From NCBI RefSeq assembly GCF_039631295.1, contig NZ_JBDIVE010000010.1:62001-126000 (forward strand): a stretch of 64,000 bases of DNA, read 5' to 3'. The translations under genes were made by a program, and so were the position numbers. This document shows, one piece after another, positions 48,141 through 56,543 of the stretch (position 1 is its first letter; the number at the start of each line of letters is the position of its first letter). The DNA is from Viridibacterium sediminicola. GTDB taxonomy: Bacteria; Pseudomonadota; Gammaproteobacteria; Burkholderiales; Rhodocyclaceae. The notes beneath the pieces are model-generated. The model was not told where the DNA came from. It did no database searches and was given only the letters and a program-made list of their open reading frames with translations.

Positions 48141-48931
48141 CAGGCGCTCCTTTGTTGCTTGGTGGCCGCCCGCAGCAGTTCCAGGCATTCCAGGCTTGCC
48201 GCCATGTCCAGCGCGCTGAAATCGTCCTGCGTCTGGATCAAGGGATCGGCTCCGAGCTCAAGCAAGACAGCGACGATGGCCGGCTTGCTCGACGAGGCGG
48301 CGTACATCAGGCTGGTGGCGCCGGTGAGATTGACGTGATCCAGATTCGCGCCGGCGGCGGCGATGCGTTTGACGATGGCCGGATCATTGCTCACGCAGGC
48401 CAGCCACAGCGCGGTATTGCCGTCATTGTTGACGGCCGCGACGCTGGCACCGGCCGCCAGCAGGGCATCGACAATCGCGGCGTCGCCTTTCCATGCTGCA
48501 TGCATCAGCGCTGTATTGCCGTGCGCGGCGGGGCTGTGGATGTCGGCAAAGCCATTGCTGGCAAGCCAGCTTTGCAGCGCTTCGCTGAGCGCTGCCGGGG
48601 CGGGCGCCAGCGCTTTCTGCAAGGCCTCCCAGCCGCCGATGAGATCGGCCACGTTCTTGAAACCGAAATCGGCGAACTGCTGGGCGTAGGTCTGGCTGGC
48701 ATTGCCGCGATAGCAGTAGATGAACACCGGCCGCGTCTTCGGCGTCTGGAAGATCAGCGCTTCGTGGTTGCGGCCATCGAGGCGGATGCTGGTCTCGATG
48801 TTGCCGGCGGCAAAGGCGCCGGGGTCGCGTGCGTCGAGAATCAGCGGGTCGGGATGGGCATTGAGCCAGGCACCCAGCTGATCGATGCTGATGCGGCTGA
48901 AATTGCGTTCATTGTTCTCTCTGTCGGACAT
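48140..48931 (-). CDS. rhodanese-ankyrin repeat fusion protein
   Basis: 263 aa. An N-terminal rhodanese domain (about 15-110; ILDARDPGAFAAGNIETSIR, active cysteine in IYCYRGNASQTYAQQF) is joined to four ankyrin repeats (about 130-255; HGNTALMHAAWKGDAAIVDA, DGNTALWLACVSND, GATSLMYAASSSKPAIVAVL). Rhodaneses carry persulfide sulfur; ankyrin repeats bind proteins. The fusion could deliver sulfur to a partner in nitrogenase maturation, which is inference. It overlaps the NifO-like gene. Confidence 0.9.
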   Translation of the reverse strand: MSDRENNERNFSRISIDQLGAWLNAHPDPLILDARDPGAFAAGNIETSIRLDGRNHEALIFQTPKTRPVFIYCYRGNASQTYAQQFADFGFKNVADLIGGWEALQKALAPAPAALSEALQSWLASNGFADIHSPAAHGNTALMHAAWKGDAAIVDALLAAGASVAAVNNDGNTALWLACVSNDPAIVKRIAAAGANLDHVNLTGATSLMYAASSSKPAIVAVLLELGADPLIQTQDDFSALDMAASLECLELLRAATKQQRSA

Positions 48932-48936
48932 TTTAT

Positions 48937-50535
48937 TTACTCCTCTGCACTGCGTGCGGGGTAGGGCGCTTCGGTGGTGATGCGGCTATCGACGAGGGGC
49001 ACACCCACGGTGAAGTGGTAGAGCGACTGCAGTTTCTGGTCACGGATACCGAGCAGATCGTGCAGCGCGTCGTCGAAATAACAGCCGATGCCGGTGCCGC
49101 GAAAACCATGTGCCTCGGCTTCCATGTAGAGCACCTGGCCGAGCAGGCCGGCTTCCTGGAACAGGCGGCGGTAGTCGGCCGGGTCTTCCTGCAGCGTGGT
49201 CGAGAATTCCGCCAGCATGGCCACGGCGAAGCAGGCGTCGGCGCCGATGCTCTGGTGGCAACACAGGGTGCGCAGGGTTGTCGCCAGCGCGGTGTCGGCC
49301 AGCAGGTAGAGCGGCAGCTCGGCCTCGCCGCCCAGTGGCAGCCATTTCATGTCGGCCGCCAGGGTGGCACGCAGGACTTGTTCGCCGCGCCGGCTGCGTG
49401 GCAGCACCCAGGCGCCGCTCTGCAAGCCCTCGACGCGATGCACGAAGAACACCGGATGGATGCGTGCGTCGTGCGGCCAGACATCGAAGGGCAGGGCATC
49501 GTCGAGCAGGCTGCGCGCCATCGCGAGAAAGCTTGCCAGCGGCATGCTGGCGCGGCGCTCGAAGTGCTGGGCGCTGCGGCGCTGGCGGATCAGGGTGGCC
49601 GCTGCGGTATCGGCGTGCAGGCGCGGCTGTGTGGTGGTCGGCGGCGCAGCGCGCGGGCGCTCGGTAATCGGCAGCTGATGGCGCGTCGCTTCAGCGACTT
49701 GCTCGATCACCGGCCATTGATACAGGCGCCGGCCCGGATCGAGGCGACTGGCCTTGCCCGTCCAGGTGCCCGGGGCGATCCAGTCGAGCGGCGCCAGCAA
49801 GCTGGCGCCGGCAGGGTAGAGCTCGATCAGCAGCTCGGGCTCTTCGGCCTCGGCGCCGGCGAAATCGCTGTCGCGATCCGTGCCGATCAGCGCGCCCAAG
49901 GTCGGTGTGTCGAGCGGGATGACGCGTGCCTGCCAGCCGAGCAGGGCGGCGGCGTAGCGCAGGGCGGCGATGGCGTGGCCGGTGTCGAGCTGGCAATAGC
50001 GGAAGGCGCGCTCGCCGTACTTCCAGGCTTCGCGCCACATCACCGAGCTCAGCGCGATCCACAGATGTGGCCGCGCCTGCGGCAGGCCGGGGCGCAGGCC
50101 TGCGCGCAGTTCGAGCTCGTGCTCACGCGGCGCGTAGTGCCACAGCCCGTCGGGCAGGCCGGCGACCTCGTGGGCGATGACATAGGCCTCGGTGGGGTGC
50201 AGATTGCCGCTGGAGGGATTGCAGCGCAGTGCCCAGCGGTCGGGCCCGTACTGCTTCCAGGCAGACAGGCCGAAGGAGAGTTCAAGCAGCGCGCCGAGCG
50301 ATTCGCGGCTGAAGCATTGTGGTGCGATGCGGCCGCTGGCAAACAGCTCGGCCCAGCTGTAGGGCAGGGCGTCGGCGAACAGCGGCAGGGTCTCGACCGC
50401 GCTGCCGGCAAAGCGGCGGAAAGGGTCGGGCTGCATGTCCCAGTCCAGGGTTTCGGGGCCAGCCGCGTAGCGCTCCAGCGTGTGCTTGCTGCGCTGGTGA
50501 TAGGCGAGGATGGTGTGCAGGTTTTCGTCGAGCAT
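48937..50535 (-). CDS. SagB/ThcOx-type double nitroreductase-fold protein
   Basis: 532 aa with two nitroreductase-like halves. The first contains RCNPSSGNLHPTEAYVIAHE and YCQLDTGHAIAALRYAAALL; the second contains TLIRQRRSAQHFERRASMPL and SIGADACFAVAMLAEF, then YFDDALHDLLG near the end. The FMN-binding pattern resembles SagB/ThcOx dehydrogenases. It lies in a nif-linked cluster between draG and the rhodanese fusion; the substrate is unknown. Confidence 0.87.
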   Translation of the reverse strand: MLDENLHTILAYHQRSKHTLERYAAGPETLDWDMQPDPFRRFAGSAVETLPLFADALPYSWAELFASGRIAPQCFSRESLGALLELSFGLSAWKQYGPDRWALRCNPSSGNLHPTEAYVIAHEVAGLPDGLWHYAPREHELELRAGLRPGLPQARPHLWIALSSVMWREAWKYGERAFRYCQLDTGHAIAALRYAAALLGWQARVIPLDTPTLGALIGTDRDSDFAGAEAEEPELLIELYPAGASLLAPLDWIAPGTWTGKASRLDPGRRLYQWPVIEQVAEATRHQLPITERPRAAPPTTTQPRLHADTAAATLIRQRRSAQHFERRASMPLASFLAMARSLLDDALPFDVWPHDARIHPVFFVHRVEGLQSGAWVLPRSRRGEQVLRATLAADMKWLPLGGEAELPLYLLADTALATTLRTLCCHQSIGADACFAVAMLAEFSTTLQEDPADYRRLFQEAGLLGQVLYMEAEAHGFRGTGIGCYFDDALHDLLGIRDQKLQSLYHFTVGVPLVDSRITTEAPYPARSAEE

Positions 50536-50571
50536 CTCAGTGCGGGCTCCGGTGGTCGGCAGGCGGGCGCA

Positions 50572-51519
50572 TCACAGGCTCCGCGGGAAGGCCAGCGCGA
50601 GCAGCTGACGGGTCTGTACTTCGATGGCGTGGCGGATGTCCGGATCAACCTTGCGCAGCCACTGGCGCGGCAGACCGCGCACGCCAAAGCGCGCACCGGC
50701 GAGCATGCCGGCCAGCGCGCCGGTGGTGTCGGCATCGTCGCCACGATTGACGACGGCAATCAGGCAGTTCTCGAAGCTGTCCTGGCTGAAGAAGTGGTGC
50801 AGCACGGTCTGCGTGGTGTCGACGATGTAGCCGGTGGCGCGGCCCTTGTAGCGTTCGATGGAGAACTTCGGCTCGGCAACGAACAGCTCTTCAGCGATGG
50901 CGCGGGCGCGGCTCAGCGGCTCGCCGCGCAGCAGCGAGGCCGTCATGCGTGCAAAGGCGATATTGGCGAGGTCGGACAGCGGGTGGTTGTGGGTCAGACG
51001 GCCTTGTTCGTAGCTGTGCTTGACGAGCAGTTCATCGCTGTGCAGAAAGCCCAGCACGGCGGGCAGATTGCGCATCACCGCGCCATTGCCGGCATCGCCC
51101 TCGTTGAAGGCGGCTTCCAGCGTGCCTTCGAGCATGTAACGGCGAATCCCGCGGCGGCAGGTGTTGCCGCAATCGACAGGCATGGCGCGCATCCAGGCGA
51201 CATAGCGTTCGGCGACTTCGCGCAGATCCCAGCCCTGGCGGGCGACGATGGCATCACCCAGGGCCAGGGCCATGGTTGTGTCGTCGGTGACCTGGCCGGG
51301 CTTGAGCTTGAGCCAGCCACCGCCGATGATCTGGCGGTGCGTGCCATAGGTGGCCATGATCTCGCGTGGCGTCATGAACTCCACGGTGGCGCCGAGCGCA
51401 TCGCCGATGGCAAGGCCCAGATAGGCACCGAGGGCGCGGTCGAGCAGGGACAGCGGCGCGGTGCCCGCCGGGGTGTCGGGGGCACTGGACAACGAGGGTG
51501 CGAGCATTGCTTCAGCCAT
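50572..51519 (-). CDS. draG: ADP-ribosyl-[dinitrogen reductase] hydrolase
   Basis: 315 aa. Metal-binding aspartates are visible in GQVTDDTTMALALGDAI (about 79-95) and VNRGDDADTTGALAGMLAGA (about 262-281), with GLAIGDALGATVEFMTPRE at the N-terminus. It removes ADP-ribose from the NifH arginine, reactivating nitrogenase. The ATG at 51519 has GGAGG at good spacing and overlaps draT by 8 bp. Confidence 0.95.
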   Translation of the reverse strand: MAEAMLAPSLSSAPDTPAGTAPLSLLDRALGAYLGLAIGDALGATVEFMTPREIMATYGTHRQIIGGGWLKLKPGQVTDDTTMALALGDAIVARQGWDLREVAERYVAWMRAMPVDCGNTCRRGIRRYMLEGTLEAAFNEGDAGNGAVMRNLPAVLGFLHSDELLVKHSYEQGRLTHNHPLSDLANIAFARMTASLLRGEPLSRARAIAEELFVAEPKFSIERYKGRATGYIVDTTQTVLHHFFSQDSFENCLIAVVNRGDDADTTGALAGMLAGARFGVRGLPRQWLRKVDPDIRHAIEVQTRQLLALAFPRSL

Positions 51520-52342
51520 AACGAGCCTCCACGCGGTAGAGCCCGCCAATCACAAGCGCCTCGCCTTCAGCATTGAGAACGCGGTCATTGAGCAGGCCGG
51601 GGAAGAACAGCAGCTTGCAGGTGGGGACCTCGCTTTTAAGCACCCAGTCGCCGAACTCGCTGGCGCGTTCAGCATCGAGGCTGAACGAGACCAGGTTGTT
51701 CAGGCGCATGATGCAATTGCGCTGCCGCAGCGAGCCGCTGAGAATCTGCTCTTCCATGTGATTGGTGCCGCGCCACAGGATCTGTTTGGCCGGATGCCCG
51801 AAACGCGCGAGGCTCCATTGACAGAATTCGTACAACACATCGAGCTGCATGTTGATGCAGTTGTTGTGAAAGCGGCTGTTGAATTTCTCTTCGAGGAAGC
51901 CGGTCCAGGCCGGCGAGGGGTAGCGCTCCAGCGGCGCCTTGTGAAATGAGGGGGTGATGCCGAAGCGGCTCTCCACCCAGCCCTTGAGTACGGCGCCTTG
52001 CGGGCTGTTGGAATCGAAGCCCCAGCCCTGCAGCAGCTTCAGGTAGCTGGCGCGGAAGCGCCGCTCGCGTGGCCGTGGCTGCCCCGGCTCGGGCTTTTCG
52101 AGGCCGAACACGGCATCCATGTAATGCGCAAAGCGATCCGCCGCATCCGCCTGATCCAGCGCATCGGCGAGCAGGCGGAACAGGCCGGCATTGGCCTCGC
52201 GCGCACCGCCGATGGCCAGCGCCTGCGGCCAGCTGTTGAACTCGACCGACGCAATCAGATCCGCCGGCAAACCGACCAGATTGGTCGAATACCAGCGACT
52301 CGGTTGATGCTCAAGAAGCTGCGCGTTGTCACGAGCGGCCAT
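51512..52342 (-). CDS. draT: NAD+-dinitrogen-reductase ADP-D-ribosyltransferase
   Basis: 276 aa. Family segments: YSTNLVGLPADLIASVEFNS, RASYLKLLQGWGFDSNSPQG, ILWRGTNHMEEQILSGSLRQ, LNNLVSFSLDAERASEFGDW. It inactivates NifH by ADP-ribosylating a conserved arginine when ammonium or darkness/energy loss is sensed. It forms an overlapping pair with draG. Confidence 0.95.
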   Translation of the reverse strand: MAARDNAQLLEHQPSRWYSTNLVGLPADLIASVEFNSWPQALAIGGAREANAGLFRLLADALDQADAADRFAHYMDAVFGLEKPEPGQPRPRERRFRASYLKLLQGWGFDSNSPQGAVLKGWVESRFGITPSFHKAPLERYPSPAWTGFLEEKFNSRFHNNCINMQLDVLYEFCQWSLARFGHPAKQILWRGTNHMEEQILSGSLRQRNCIMRLNNLVSFSLDAERASEFGDWVLKSEVPTCKLLFFPGLLNDRVLNAEGEALVIGGLYRVEARYG

Positions 52343-52396
52343 TCCAGATGGTCCGGGTTTTGAACTTCATTCGCGATGTGACACATGCGCAGAAAT

Positions 52397-52485
52397 CGTA
52401 GCGAGCGGCCCGAGGTCGAGACGAGGAGCGGAAACGTACAAATGTACGTTGAGCACCGGAATCTCGAGATCGGGCTGCGCAGTAG
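52397..52485 (+). repeat. 89-bp palindromic repeat, copy 1
   Basis: It starts CGTAGCGAGCGGCCCGAGG, has a central CGTACAAATGTACG palindrome and ends CGGGCTGCGCAGTAG. The inverse-orientation copy at 58111-58199 is about 80 percent identical, with paired changes in the stem (TCGAGA/TCTCGA against TTGAAA/TTTCAA). It sits between draT and the gene at 52501. Confidence 0.82.
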
Positions 52486-52500
52486 ATTTATGCGCGTGGG

Positions 52501-53097
52501 TCAGACGGGGCGGTTTTCGTAGGGATTACGCACGGGCCCCATGGTGGCCAGCAGCTCTTCATAGGTGCTCTTGATGAACTTCTTGTCGCCGACGAACTTC
52601 AGGCCTGCATTGACAACGGCATCGACCTTGCCGCCGGTGTCGAGCTTCTTCAGCTCGGTCTTTTCGAGGTAGAGCAGTTCCAGGGTCTCGTTGTACACCG
52701 TGGCTTCGTCGATCGGCAGGATGTAGAAGGTCGCGCCAGCGTAATCGATGACGAACTTCTTCGACAGGTCGATGTTGTCGCAGTAGAGGATGTACTTGCC
52801 GGCCGGCGACAGCTTTTCGCCCAGGGTTTCGGCCAGCAGCTTGATGTAGCCGAAGGAGAGCAGGAAGCCGGAGAGGAAGGCGATGTGCGTTTCGCCTTCA
52901 TTGGCGGCGGCGATGATCTGCTCGGCGCATTTTTCCGGCGGACGCTTTTCATCGGCGAACTGTTGCTGGAATTCGATGGCGATGTCGCCACGGAAGCCGA
53001 AGCGACCCTTGACGGCGGTGCCCGCCTTGAAGACGGCGTTGAGGAGGCGGCCCTCGGCATCGAGGGAAGCGAAGGCGGTGTTATCGATGGTGGTCAT
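52501..53097 (-). CDS. hypothetical nif-region protein
   Basis: 198 aa, begins MTTIDNTAFASLDAEGRLLN. Contains FADEKRPPEKCAEQIIAAAN and ILPIDEATVYNETLELLYLE, and ends MGPVRNPYENRPV. No transmembrane segments or cofactor motifs. It overlaps the haemoglobin gene by 17 bp and so is probably under the same sigma-54 promoter. Function unknown. Confidence 0.75.
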   Translation of the reverse strand: MTTIDNTAFASLDAEGRLLNAVFKAGTAVKGRFGFRGDIAIEFQQQFADEKRPPEKCAEQIIAAANEGETHIAFLSGFLLSFGYIKLLAETLGEKLSPAGKYILYCDNIDLSKKFVIDYAGATFYILPIDEATVYNETLELLYLEKTELKKLDTGGKVDAVVNAGLKFVGDKKFIKSTYEELLATMGPVRNPYENRPV

Positions 53098-53536
53098 GAT
53101 GGTTTCCCTGGTCGTTGCGGATGAAATCTGCGGTTTTGAAAAAAGCTTGCTCAAGTTGGGTCTTCAATGTCGCGTCGGGCACGACTTCTTCTAATGCCTT
53201 GCGCATGCAGAGCATCCAGGCATCGCGCTCTGCGGGGCCGATGGGAAAGGCCGCATGCTTCATGCGCAGGCGTGGATGGCCACGCTCGGCGGAATACTGC
53301 TTGGGCCCACCCATCCACTCGACCAGAAAATTCACCAGCACCTGCTTGACGGGCGCGAGGTCCGCCGGATGCATCGCGCGGATGCCTTGCGCTGCGTCCT
53401 GCGTATCCATGTGGAAGTAGAAACGATCCACCAGCGCAGCGATGGCCTCGGCTCCGCCAATCCGCGCGAAATGCGGATTGCTCGGGTGGGCGGCCTGCCC
53501 TGCGGCGGGTGAAGCGATTTCAGATGGCTTGATCAT
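53081..53536 (-). CDS. group II truncated haemoglobin
   Basis: 151 aa. The truncated-globin pattern is clear: RIGGAEAIAALVDRFYFHMD, LAPVKQVLVNFLVEWMGGPK, and the proximal-histidine segment RMKHAAFPIGPAERDAWMLC. It binds O2 or NO. It is divergent from nifH and has its own -24/-12 element, so it is probably made with nitrogenase for oxygen or NO protection. Confidence 0.92.
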   Translation of the reverse strand: MIKPSEIASPAAGQAAHPSNPHFARIGGAEAIAALVDRFYFHMDTQDAAQGIRAMHPADLAPVKQVLVNFLVEWMGGPKQYSAERGHPRLRMKHAAFPIGPAERDAWMLCMRKALEEVVPDATLKTQLEQAFFKTADFIRNDQGNHHDHHR

Positions 53537-53582
53537 GATGTGCTGGCGACACGTTATTCAGGTACTGCGCTTGCATGCCTAC

Positions 53583-53598
53583 AGCAAGGGCCGTACCC
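53583..53598 (-). promoter_or_regulatory. sigma-54 promoter of the haemoglobin operon
   Basis: On the minus strand GGGTACGGCCCTTGCT matches TGGCACG-N4-TTGCW with two mismatches and exact spacing, 47 bp before the haemoglobin ATG. Confidence 0.65.
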
Positions 53599-53650
53599 GA
53601 CATTCATGAACAGCCTGCAAAGCCTTTACTGGCGCGACTTTGGCTGCTTT

Positions 53651-53666
53651 TGTGTGGTCCCTGACA
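53651..53666 (+). promoter_or_regulatory. NifA upstream activator sequence 1
   Basis: TGTGTGGTCCCTGACA is a perfect TGT-N10-ACA site, 140 bp from the nifH -24 element and 53 bp from the divergent haemoglobin promoter. Confidence 0.78.
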
Positions 53667-53709
53667 GGGCTTTTGTCGGAAGTGATCTTTCCAACACGCC
53701 GCGCCGCTT

Positions 53710-53725
53710 TGTCGTGTTTGTCACA
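53710..53725 (+). promoter_or_regulatory. NifA upstream activator sequence 2
   Basis: TGTCGTGTTTGTCACA is a second perfect TGT-N10-ACA site, 81 bp from the nifH -24 element and 112 bp from the divergent haemoglobin promoter. Confidence 0.85.
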
Positions 53726-53805
53726 TCGGGCTATCGCCACGATAGTCAATTCGAATCGTCCGGAAAGTGGCGCCAGATAAGGATCTACGCGATTTTTATC
53801 GAGAG

Positions 53806-53821
53806 TGGCACGCCAGTTGCT
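53806..53821 (+). promoter_or_regulatory. sigma-54 promoter of nifHDK
   Basis: TGGCACGCCAGTTGCT is a perfect match to TGGCACG-N4-TTGCW. The start of transcription would be near 53833, leaving an untranslated leader of about 160 nt before nifH. Confidence 0.95.
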
Positions 53822-53991
53822 GAAAGCTCATCGCACCGACCATGTCTCGCCGACGAGTCGCTAACTCGAAGACCTAAAAATGGCGCGAGGGGCTGCATCC
53901 GGGGCACGGTAAAGCGCGAAGGTAAGCCCAACAGGGAACGCCAGTACCTTTGCGAAGACTTTTAACTGCTCATCTGTTTCAGGAGAATCAC

Positions 53992-54873
53992 ATGTCAGAC
54001 CTTCGTCAGATTGCCTTCTACGGCAAAGGTGGTATCGGCAAATCGACCACTTCGCAAAACACGCTTGGCGCCCTCGCCGAAATGGGTCAAAAGATCCTCA
54101 TCGTCGGCTGCGACCCCAAGGCCGACTCCACCCGTCTGATCCTGCACGCAAAGGCTCAAGACACCATCCTGTCGCTGGCCGCTGAAGCCGGTTCCGTGGA
54201 AGATCTGGAACTGGAAGACGTCATGAAGATCGGCTATCGCGACATCCGTTGCGTCGAATCCGGTGGCCCGGAACCCGGCGTTGGCTGCGCAGGTCGCGGT
54301 GTCATCACCTCGATCAACTTCCTCGAAGAAAACGGCGCCTACGAAGGTGTGGACTACGTTTCCTACGACGTGCTGGGTGACGTGGTGTGCGGCGGCTTCG
54401 CAATGCCGATCCGCGAAAACAAGGCGCAAGAAATCTACATCGTCATGTCCGGCGAAATGATGGCCATGTACGCCGCCAACAACATCTCCAAGGGCATTCT
54501 GAAGTACGCCAACTCCGGTGGCGTGCGTCTGGGTGGCCTGGTGTGTAACGAACGCCAGACCGACAAGGAACTGGAACTGGCTGAGTCGCTGGCCAAGATG
54601 CTCGGCACCACGCTGATCCACTTCGTGCCGCGCGACAACATCGTGCAACACGCCGAACTGCGCCGCATGACCGTGCTCGAGTACGCACCGGACTCCAAGC
54701 AAGCCAACGAATACCGTCAGCTCGCCCAGAAGATCCACGCCAACAAGGGCAACGGCACGATCCCGACGCCGATCACCATGGACCAGCTCGAAGACCTGCT
54801 GATGGAACACGGCATCATGAAGCAGATCGACGAATCGCAAGTCGGCAAGACGGCTGCAGATCTGGCCGCCTAA
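53992..54873 (+). CDS. nifH: nitrogenase iron protein
   Basis: 293 aa. P-loop GKGGIGKST at about 10-18. The [4Fe-4S] cysteines lie in GVGCAGRGV and DVVCGGFAMP. The arginine of CAGRG is the DraT target. It transfers electrons to NifDK with ATP hydrolysis. AGGAG precedes the ATG at 53992. Followed by a long hairpin and nifD. Confidence 0.98.
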   Translation: MSDLRQIAFYGKGGIGKSTTSQNTLGALAEMGQKILIVGCDPKADSTRLILHAKAQDTILSLAAEAGSVEDLELEDVMKIGYRDIRCVESGGPEPGVGCAGRGVITSINFLEENGAYEGVDYVSYDVLGDVVCGGFAMPIRENKAQEIYIVMSGEMMAMYAANNISKGILKYANSGGVRLGGLVCNERQTDKELELAESLAKMLGTTLIHFVPRDNIVQHAELRRMTVLEYAPDSKQANEYRQLAQKIHANKGNGTIPTPITMDQLEDLLMEHGIMKQIDESQVGKTAADLAA

Positions 54874-54877
54874 GAAC

Positions 54878-54962
54878 CGAGAGTCGAGGGTCGAGAGCCT
54901 TGGGCCCAGCCCGGGCTCTCCTCCCCCGCCAGTGACCCAAGGTTCTCCTCCCTCCGCTCTCG
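54878..54962 (+). other. long imperfect stem-loop between nifH and nifD
   Basis: CGAGAGTCGAGGGTCGAGAG with CCTTGGG pairs, imperfectly over about 27 bp, with CCCAAGGTTCTCCTCC plus CTCCGCTCTCG; an inner GAGAGCC/GGGCTCTC hairpin lies at 54893-54920. It could stabilise nifH mRNA or reduce read-through into nifD. Confidence 0.7.
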
Positions 54963-54983
54963 ATACGCACAGGAGTTTATGAA

Positions 54984-56441
54984 ATGAGCATGACGATTGA
55001 CGAAAAGAAGGCCCAGAACGCAGCCCTCATCGATGAGGTGCTGAAGGCCTACCCGGAAAAGACCGCCAAGAAGCGCGCCAAGCACTTGAATGTGCATGAA
55101 GAAGGCAAGTCCGACTGCGGTGTGAAGTCCAACATCAAGTCCCTGCCGGGCGTGATGACCATCCGCGGCTGCGCTTACGCTGGTTCCAAGGGCGTGGTGT
55201 GGGGTCCGATCAAGGACATGATCCACATCTCGCACGGTCCGGTCGGCTGTGGCCAATACTCCTGGGCGGCTCGTCGCAACTACTACATCGGCGTGACCGG
55301 CGTGGACACCTTCGTGACCATGCAATTCACCTCCGACTTCCAGGAAAAGGACATCGTCTTCGGTGGTGACAAGAAGCTCGAAGTCATCATGGACGAAATC
55401 CAGCAACTCTTCCCGCTCAACAAGGGTATCTCGGTGCAATCCGAATGCCCGATCGGTCTGATCGGTGACGACATCGAAGCCGTGTCGAAGAAGAAGAGCA
55501 AGGAATACAACGGTCACACCATCGTGCCCGTGCGCTGCGAAGGTTTCCGCGGCGTGTCGCAATCGCTCGGCCACCACATCGCCAATGACGCGATCCGTGA
55601 CTGGGTGTTCGACAAGACGGATCCGGACAAGCGTCCCGAGTTCGTCTCCACCCCCTACGACGTGGCCATCATCGGTGACTACAACATCGGTGGTGACGCC
55701 TGGTCCTCACGCATCCTGCTCGAAGAGATGGGCCTGCGCGTCATCGCCCAGTGGTCGGGTGACGGCACCATCGCCGAACTGGAAAACACGCCCAAGGCCA
55801 AGCTGAACGTTCTGCACTGCTATCGCTCGATGAACTACATCAGCCGTCACATGGAAGAGAAGTACGGGATTCCATGGGTTGAGTACAACTTCTTCGGCCC
55901 GACCAAGATCGAAGAAAGCTTGCGCGAAATCGCCGGCCACTTCGACGACACCATCAAGGCCAATGCCGAGAAGGTCATCGCCAAGTACAAGCCGCTGATG
56001 CAAGCGGTGATCGACAAGTACCGTCCGCGTCTGGAAGGCAAGAAGGTCATGCTGTTCGTCGGCGGTCTGCGCCCGCGTCACGTGATCGGCGCCTACGAAG
56101 ATCTGGGCATGGAAGTGGTCGGTACCGGCTACGAATTCGGCCACAACGACGACTATCAGCGCACCACGCACTACGTCAAGGACGGCACGCTGATCTATGA
56201 CGACGTCACCGGCTACGAATTCGAGAAGTTTGTTGAGAAGGTCAAGCCTGACCTGGTCGGCTCCGGCATCAAGGAAAAGTACGTGTTCCAGAAGATGGGC
56301 GTGCCTTTCCGTCAGATGCACAGCTGGGATTACTCCGGCCCGTATCACGGCTATGACGGCTTTGCCATCTTCGCCCGCGATATGGACATGGCGATCAGCT
56401 CGCCGATCTGGGGTCTGTCGAAGGCGCCCTGGAAGAAGTAA
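54984..56441 (+). CDS. nifD: nitrogenase molybdenum-iron protein alpha chain
   Basis: 485 aa. P-cluster cysteines in RGCAYAGSKG, GPVGCGQYSW and SECPIGLIGDD. FeMo-cofactor cysteine in VLHCYRSMNY (about 273) and histidine in QMHSWDYSGPYHGYDG (about 440). These mark a Mo-type enzyme. AGGAG precedes the ATG. Confidence 0.98.
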   Translation: MSMTIDEKKAQNAALIDEVLKAYPEKTAKKRAKHLNVHEEGKSDCGVKSNIKSLPGVMTIRGCAYAGSKGVVWGPIKDMIHISHGPVGCGQYSWAARRNYYIGVTGVDTFVTMQFTSDFQEKDIVFGGDKKLEVIMDEIQQLFPLNKGISVQSECPIGLIGDDIEAVSKKKSKEYNGHTIVPVRCEGFRGVSQSLGHHIANDAIRDWVFDKTDPDKRPEFVSTPYDVAIIGDYNIGGDAWSSRILLEEMGLRVIAQWSGDGTIAELENTPKAKLNVLHCYRSMNYISRHMEEKYGIPWVEYNFFGPTKIEESLREIAGHFDDTIKANAEKVIAKYKPLMQAVIDKYRPRLEGKKVMLFVGGLRPRHVIGAYEDLGMEVVGTGYEFGHNDDYQRTTHYVKDGTLIYDDVTGYEFEKFVEKVKPDLVGSGIKEKYVFQKMGVPFRQMHSWDYSGPYHGYDGFAIFARDMDMAISSPIWGLSKAPWKK

Positions 56442-56444
56442 TCC

Positions 56445-56523
56445 GGTGAGGTGTGAGGGGTGAGGAGTGAGGAGCAATCCTTCGCCAGCCATCCCCCCTC
56501 ACTCCTCCCTCCTCACCCCTCAC
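56445..56523 (+). other. long GA/CT-rich stem-loop between nifD and nifK
   Basis: GGTGAGGTGTGAGGGGTGAG then GAGTGAGGAG pairs with CCCCTCACTCCTCCCTCC then TCACCCCTCAC over about 27 bp, with a short loop. The sequence is unrelated to the nifH-nifD hairpin but its form and position are alike. Confidence 0.72.
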
Positions 56524-56543
56524 GATTTTCAGGAGTATTTATC

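Noticed and set aside
49015..51576. 853-codon plus-strand open frame opposite the SagB-like gene and draG
   Set aside because: It runs antisense to two recognised genes with good start sites and shows low-complexity Gln/Arg/Gly composition.
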